This document shows positions 5,237-8,310 of a stretch of DNA of 8,310 bases, in pieces. Position 1 is the first letter of the stretch; each line of letters begins with the position of its first letter. The stretch covers positions 1 to 8,310 of the forward strand of contig DJQK01000064.1 of NCBI GenBank assembly GCA_002437575.1. The letters run 5' to 3'. The notes below the pieces were generated by a model, which saw nothing but the letters and a program-made list of their open reading frames with translations, was not told the DNA's origin and did no database searches. Position numbers and translations under genes: made by a program. The stretch is from Clostridiales bacterium UBA6388 (lineage in GTDB: Bacteria; Bacillota; Clostridia; Oscillospirales; Oscillospiraceae).

Positions 5237-6337
5237 GTGACAGAACGGGAATCGGAAATTTTCCATATCATCCAGCAAAACCCCGCCATTTCGCAGAATG
5301 AGCTGGCCGCGAAGCTGAACCTCGCGCGAAGCTCGGTGGCGGTGCATATCGCAAATTTGCAGAAAAAGGGCTACATCCTCGGCAAGGGCTATATCGTGAA
5401 CGAAAGCGCTTACGTGCTCGGCGTGGGCGCGGCCAATGTCGATATTCACGGCCGGTCCAAAAAAGCCATCGTCATGCACGACTCGAACCCCGGCCGCATG
5501 AACACCTCTGCCGGCGGCGTGACGCGCAACGTCTGCGAAAATCTTTCGCGCCTCGGCGTGAACGTCAAGCTCATCTCCGCCGTCGGAACGGACGTGTACG
5601 CCGACCAGATCCGCCGCGAGTGCGAGTCCGCGGGCATCGACATTTCGAACCTGTATGTCGCCGACGGACAGGCATCCTCGACGTATATGTCCATGATCGA
5701 TGCAGACGGCGATATGTTCGTCGCGCTTTCGGATATGCACGTTTTGCAGGGGCTGCCGCTGAGCTTTCTGAGCGCGAAGCAGAGCCTGATCCGCGGCGCG
5801 CGGCTCGTGACGTGCGATCCGAGCCTGTCCGAAGAGGCCATCTGCCGGCTTCTGGACATCTGCGAAGGCGGCCCCGCGGTGTACGCAGACCCTGTTTCCA
5901 CGGCCTATGCCAGAAAGCTTGCCCCCTATGTCGGCAAATTCCACACCGTCAAGCCCAACCGCATGGAGCTCGAAATTCTGGCCGGGCAGGAGATAAAAGA
6001 CGAGCTGAGCCTGTATCACGCGTGCGAGACGGTTCTGAACAAGGGCCTTCAGCGCATTTTCGTGAGCCTCGGCGCGGAGGGCTGCCTGTACATGGATCAG
6101 GAGGGCCGGATGCTTCGCCGGAAGCTGAAGCCCGCGGAGCACATGGTAAACGCCACCGGCGCCGGAGACGCCTTTACCGCCGCGATGATCTACGCCACGC
6201 TCGAAGAGCTTCCCATCGAGTCCGTCATGGACTACGCCATGGCCGCCGGCATTGCCGCCCTCGGCCACGAGAGAACCATCAATCCCCAGATGAGCCTTTC
6301 GCTCCTGGAATCTATTTTGAAGGAGTACAAACAATGA
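5237..6337 (+). CDS. psuK: Pseudouridine kinase (PfkB family) with N-terminal winged-helix domain
   Basis: Phosphorylates pseudouridine with ATP to pseudouridine 5'-phosphate, the substrate of the next gene's product. The protein is 366 residues from a GTG start. Residues ~2-53 form a Lrp/MarR-like winged helix (ESEIFHIIQQNPAISQNELA, then LARSSVAVHIANLQKKGYI with the turn and recognition helix). Residues ~59-360 are a ribokinase/PfkB domain: opening strand VLGVGAANVDIHG, glycine motif TSAGGVTRNVCENLSRLG (90-107), KPNRMELE, and the ATP-binding/catalytic signature NATGAGDAFTA with proposed catalytic base D311. Bare PfkB kinases are about 300-320 residues, so the extra N-terminus is a genuine added domain; E. 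coli YeiI has a similar layout. The stop overlaps the psuG start (ATGA, 6334-6337). Substrate assignment rests on psuG linkage; a broader nucleoside kinase is possible. Autoregulation is plausible but unproven. No dedicated pseudouridine transporter is seen in the window. Confidence 0.88.
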   Translation: MTERESEIFHIIQQNPAISQNELAAKLNLARSSVAVHIANLQKKGYILGKGYIVNESAYVLGVGAANVDIHGRSKKAIVMHDSNPGRMNTSAGGVTRNVCENLSRLGVNVKLISAVGTDVYADQIRRECESAGIDISNLYVADGQASSTYMSMIDADGDMFVALSDMHVLQGLPLSFLSAKQSLIRGARLVTCDPSLSEEAICRLLDICEGGPAVYADPVSTAYARKLAPYVGKFHTVKPNRMELEILAGQEIKDELSLYHACETVLNKGLQRIFVSLGAEGCLYMDQEGRMLRRKLKPAEHMVNATGAGDAFTAAMIYATLEELPIESVMDYAMAAGIAALGHERTINPQMSLSLLESILKEYKQ

Positions 6338-7251
6338 ATCTGCATGAGTATCTGTCCGTTGCACCGGAGATCGCCGAAGCCGTCGCAGCCGGTAAGCCCG
6401 TCGTCGCGCTCGAATCCACCATTCTCAGCCACGGTATGCCGTATCCGGAGAACGTCGAATTTGCCCACAAGGTCGAAAAGATCGTCCGTGAAGAGGGCGC
6501 TGTCCCCGCAACGACCGCTATCATCGGCGGCAAGCTGAAGGTCGGTCTGAACGATGAAGAGCTGCTTGTCATGTGCAAGGCAGAAAACGTCGGCAAGGTC
6601 AGCCGCCGCGATGTGGCTGTGTATTTAGCTACCGGCCAGACCGGCGCAACGACCGTCGCCACGACCATGATCATCGCAAGCCTTGCCGGCATCCGCTTCT
6701 TCGCGACCGGCGGCATCGGCGGCGTGCACAGAGGCGCGGAAAAGACGATGGACATCTCCGCTGACCTGCAGGAGCTTGCAAACACGCCCGTCTGCGTCGT
6801 CTGCGCGGGTGCAAAGAGCATTCTCGACCTCGGCCTGACGCTGGAGTACCTCGAGACCTACGGCGTGCCGGTCCTCGGCCTTCGCACCGACGAGCTGCCC
6901 GCGTTCTACTGCCGCACCTCGGGCTACAAGCTCGACTATAACTGCCAGGACGAAGAAACGGTCGCAAAGATCATGAAGACCAAGTGGGACATCGGCCTCA
7001 AGGGCGGCGCCGTCGTCGGAAACCCCGTGCCCGAAGAGTTTGCAATGGACCCCGCTTACATGAACGGCATCATCGAAAAAGCCGTTGCACAGGCCAACGC
7101 CGAGCACATCCACGGCAAGGCCATCACGCCGTATCTGCTGGCGCACATCAAGGACATGACCGGCGGCAGCTCCTTCAAGACCAACCTCGAGCTCGCCTAC
7201 AACAACGCCCGCGCCTGCTCCAGGATCGCCTGCGCCTACGCGAAGCTGTAA
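6334..7251 (+). CDS. psuG: Pseudouridine-5'-phosphate glycosidase
   Basis: Cleaves the C-C glycosidic bond of pseudouridine 5'-phosphate to uracil and ribose 5-phosphate, completing pseudouridine salvage. Length 305 residues, normal for the family. Hallmarks: VVALESTILSHGMPYPEN near the N-terminus, ATTVATTMIIA, FATGGIGGVHRGAE, CAGAKSILD, and TGGSSFKTNLELAYNNA near the end. By spacing against the E. coli enzyme as I recall it (E31, D149, Schiff-base K166, N289), the equivalents are E27, D144, K161 and N284, all present, so the enzyme should be active. ATG at 6334 overlaps the psuK stop, with AAGGAG (6320-6325) 8 nt upstream inside psuK. A much longer frame open to 5620 is only an accident of GC-rich sequence overlapping psuK. 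The gene ends 41 nt before a bidirectional terminator. Confidence 0.97.
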   Translation: MNLHEYLSVAPEIAEAVAAGKPVVALESTILSHGMPYPENVEFAHKVEKIVREEGAVPATTAIIGGKLKVGLNDEELLVMCKAENVGKVSRRDVAVYLATGQTGATTVATTMIIASLAGIRFFATGGIGGVHRGAEKTMDISADLQELANTPVCVVCAGAKSILDLGLTLEYLETYGVPVLGLRTDELPAFYCRTSGYKLDYNCQDEETVAKIMKTKWDIGLKGGAVVGNPVPEEFAMDPAYMNGIIEKAVAQANAEHIHGKAITPYLLAHIKDMTGGSSFKTNLELAYNNARACSRIACAYAKL

Positions 7252-7292
7252 TTCCTTTTCGGAAATTGATGCGCACGATCGCAATATGGCAC

Positions 7293-7326
7293 AAAAGCCC
7301 TCTGTTCAGAAGAACAGAGGGCTTTT
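7293..7326. terminator. Bidirectional intrinsic terminator between psuG and the ABC transporter genes
   Basis: Perfect 15-bp inverted repeat AAAAGCCCTCTGTTC (7293-7307) and GAACAGAGGGCTTTT (7312-7326) with a 4-nt loop AGAA. A4 on the left and T4 on the right let it stop transcripts from both convergent units; the ABC ATPase stop codon is at 7336-7338. Confidence 0.93.
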
Positions 7327-7335
7327 GATCTGGAT

Positions 7336-8130
7336 CTACGAAAGCAGCACGGCGTCCGTCTCTTCCTGCTGGCCGGCCAGTGCGGCGAAGCGGTCGAGAA
7401 GGTCTTTTTTCGTGAGCTTTTTCTTTTCCTCGCCGGAAATGTCGAGGATGATGTGGCCTTCGTTCATCATGATCAGCCGGTTTCCGTGCGTGATGGCGTC
7501 TTTCATGTTGTGCGTGATCATGAGCGCCGTCAGGCCGTTTTCTTCGACGATCTTGTCGGACAGCTCGAGAACTTTTGCCGCCGTCGCCGGGTCAAGGGCC
7601 GCCGTGTGCTCGTCCAGAAGCAGCAGCTTCGGCTTTTGCAGCGACGCCATCAGAAGCGTCAGCGCCTGCCGCTGGCCGCCGGAGAGAAGGCCCACCTTGT
7701 CGGTCATGCGCTTTTCAAGGCCGAGCCCGAGCGCGTGCAGCCGCTCGTAGTAGTCCTCACGCTCGGCCTTTGTGATGCCCCAGCGAAGCGTGCGCTTTTT
7801 GCCGCGGCGAAACGCCAGCGCGAGATTTTCTTCGATCTGCATATTGGGCGCGGTGCCGAGCATCGGGTCCTGGAAAACGCGTCCGATAAACGCGGCTCTT
7901 TTGTATTCCGGAAGACCTGTCACATCGACGCCGTCGATCAGGATATTGCCCTCGTCCACGGGCCAGACGCCCGCGATGGCGTTGAGAAGCGTCGATTTGC
8001 CCGCGCCGTTGCCGCCGATGACGGTGACGAAATCGCCGTCATTGAGGCTTAAGGACAGGTTTTGCAGCGCCTTCTTGGCATGGATGGTGCCGGGGTGGAA
8101 GGTTTTCGAGATCGACTGTAATTCAAGCAT
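7336..8130 (-). CDS. ABC transporter ATP-binding protein (TrpZ-like / COG1101 type)
   Basis: Cytoplasmic ATPase of an importer, 264 residues, one complete nucleotide-binding domain. Walker A GGNGAGKST (39-47), Q-loop Q87 in RVFQDP, signature LLSGGQRQ (148-155), Walker B LLLLDE (169-174) and switch H207 in MITHNM. The run DEHTAALDP after Walker B, together with IAGVWPVDEGNILIDG, is characteristic of the ATPase that accompanies TrpX-type binding proteins and COG4120 permeases; streptococcal relatives are linked to tryptophan uptake, but other family members have unknown substrates. The start is ATG at 8128-8130, with AAAGGAGG (8139-8146) 8 nt upstream; the longer frame to 8199 lies within the permease gene. 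It overlaps the permease end by 8 nt, so the two are coupled. It is the last gene of its operon. The ligand cannot be deduced, as the binding-protein gene and any leader lie outside the window. Confidence 0.92.
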   Translation of the reverse strand: MLELQSISKTFHPGTIHAKKALQNLSLSLNDGDFVTVIGGNGAGKSTLLNAIAGVWPVDEGNILIDGVDVTGLPEYKRAAFIGRVFQDPMLGTAPNMQIEENLALAFRRGKKRTLRWGITKAEREDYYERLHALGLGLEKRMTDKVGLLSGGQRQALTLLMASLQKPKLLLLDEHTAALDPATAAKVLELSDKIVEENGLTALMITHNMKDAITHGNRLIMMNEGHIILDISGEEKKKLTKKDLLDRFAALAGQQEETDAVLLS

Positions 8131-8310
8131 GACGGCTGCCTCCTTTCGCGTGTCTGGCAAACGAGCTTCTTCTCTGCTCGCGCAGATACGGCACGGCAAG
8201 GAAGACTGCGACGATGAGCGCGGTGAAGAGCTTGAGGTCGTTCGGGTCGAGCTTGAGCCAGAGGATCAGCACCATGACCGCGTAGTACACCACGCCGCCG
8301 AAGACGACGA
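8123..8310 (-). CDS. ABC transporter permease, C-terminal 61 residues (5' part outside window)
   Basis: The minus strand is open from the window edge to TGA at 8123-8125. The 61 visible residues contain the last membrane segments (VVYYAVMVLILWL; then LFTALIVAVFLAVPYL) joined by the hydrophilic turn KLDPNDLKL, then a basic tail REQRRSS. The LDPNDLK turn between two final spans and the position immediately before a TrpZ-like ATPase match the COG4120 permease family. Such permeases are usually about 290-330 residues, so most of the gene is missing here. The stop lies 8 nt inside the ATPase gene, and the ATPase's ribosome binding site is carried within this gene's final codons. Confidence 0.87.
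   Translation of the reverse strand, partial: VVFGGVVYYAVMVLILWLKLDPNDLKLFTALIVAVFLAVPYLREQRRSSFARHAKGGSRHA

Noticed and set aside
4408..5289. A 293-codon minus-strand frame opposite the 3' part of the histidine kinase
   Set aside because: It crosses the kinase catalytic domain, the UUCG terminator and the psuK promoter, and has no family motifs or ribosome binding site.
5204..6364. A 386-codon minus-strand open frame opposite psuK
   Set aside because: It is exactly antisense to a well-supported PfkB gene, has His/Arg/Gly-rich composition without recognisable motifs, and results from codon bias on the opposite strand.
5620..7251. A 543-codon plus-strand frame that would fuse extra N-terminal sequence to psuG
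   Set aside because: The first ~238 codons overlap psuK in another frame, are Arg-rich low-quality sequence typical of GC-rich shadows, and psuG homology, ribosome binding site and ATG all begin at 6334.
7250..7275. Small hairpin after psuG (AATTCC/GGAAATT)
   Set aside because: Short, AT-rich and without a T tract; the strong terminator at 7293-7326 explains the 3' end.

Overview
The window looks like chromosomal DNA from a GC-rich member of the Firmicutes, probably a gut-type Clostridia/Oscillospirales organism. Reasons: a type III glutamine synthetase, strong AGGAGG-type ribosome binding sites, a VanR/VanS-like two-component pair, a TrpXYZ-like ABC transporter, and a small palindromic repeat with TCTTCAC arms of a kind I associate with Clostridia. 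No species call is possible. There is no phage, CRISPR or plasmid signal, so this is mostly ordinary chromosome with a few anomalies.

Layout. (1) 1-1098 (+): C-terminal half of type III glutamine synthetase (glnN), closed by a perfect 15-bp bidirectional terminator (1101-1135). (2) 1139-1250: a non-coding palindromic element whose long arms enclose three small hairpins, giving a cloverleaf fold. (3) 1247-1489 (-): an 80-codon remnant of the 3' end of argH, with no start codon and no catalytic parts. (4) 1492-2112 (-): a flavodoxin-fold flavoprotein with a compact Cys motif typical of iron-sulfur flavoproteins. (5) 2113-2272: a divergent promoter region containing a perfect 14-bp palindrome. 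(6) 2273-5094 (+): an OmpR-family response regulator and a multi-spanning sensor histidine kinase, overlapping by 4 nt and ended by a UUCG-loop terminator. (7) 5166-7251 (+): a consensus-like promoter followed by a two-gene pseudouridine catabolism operon, psuK (with an N-terminal winged helix fused to the PfkB kinase) and psuG, overlapping by 4 nt and closed by a second perfect bidirectional terminator (7293-7326). (8) 7336-8310 (-): the ATPase and the C-terminal end of the permease of an ABC importer of the tryptophan/uncharacterised-substrate type; the operon continues beyond the window.

How the genes work together. PsuK phosphorylates pseudouridine and PsuG splits the product into uracil and ribose 5-phosphate, so the pair salvages modified nucleoside from RNA turnover; the fused DNA-binding domain suggests the kinase may control its own operon. 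The two-component pair and the divergent flavoprotein share a control region, so the flavoprotein may be a target of the regulator (inference). The region between glnN and the flavoprotein gene is the most disturbed part of the window: an argH tail abuts a palindromic repeat, which points to past rearrangement.
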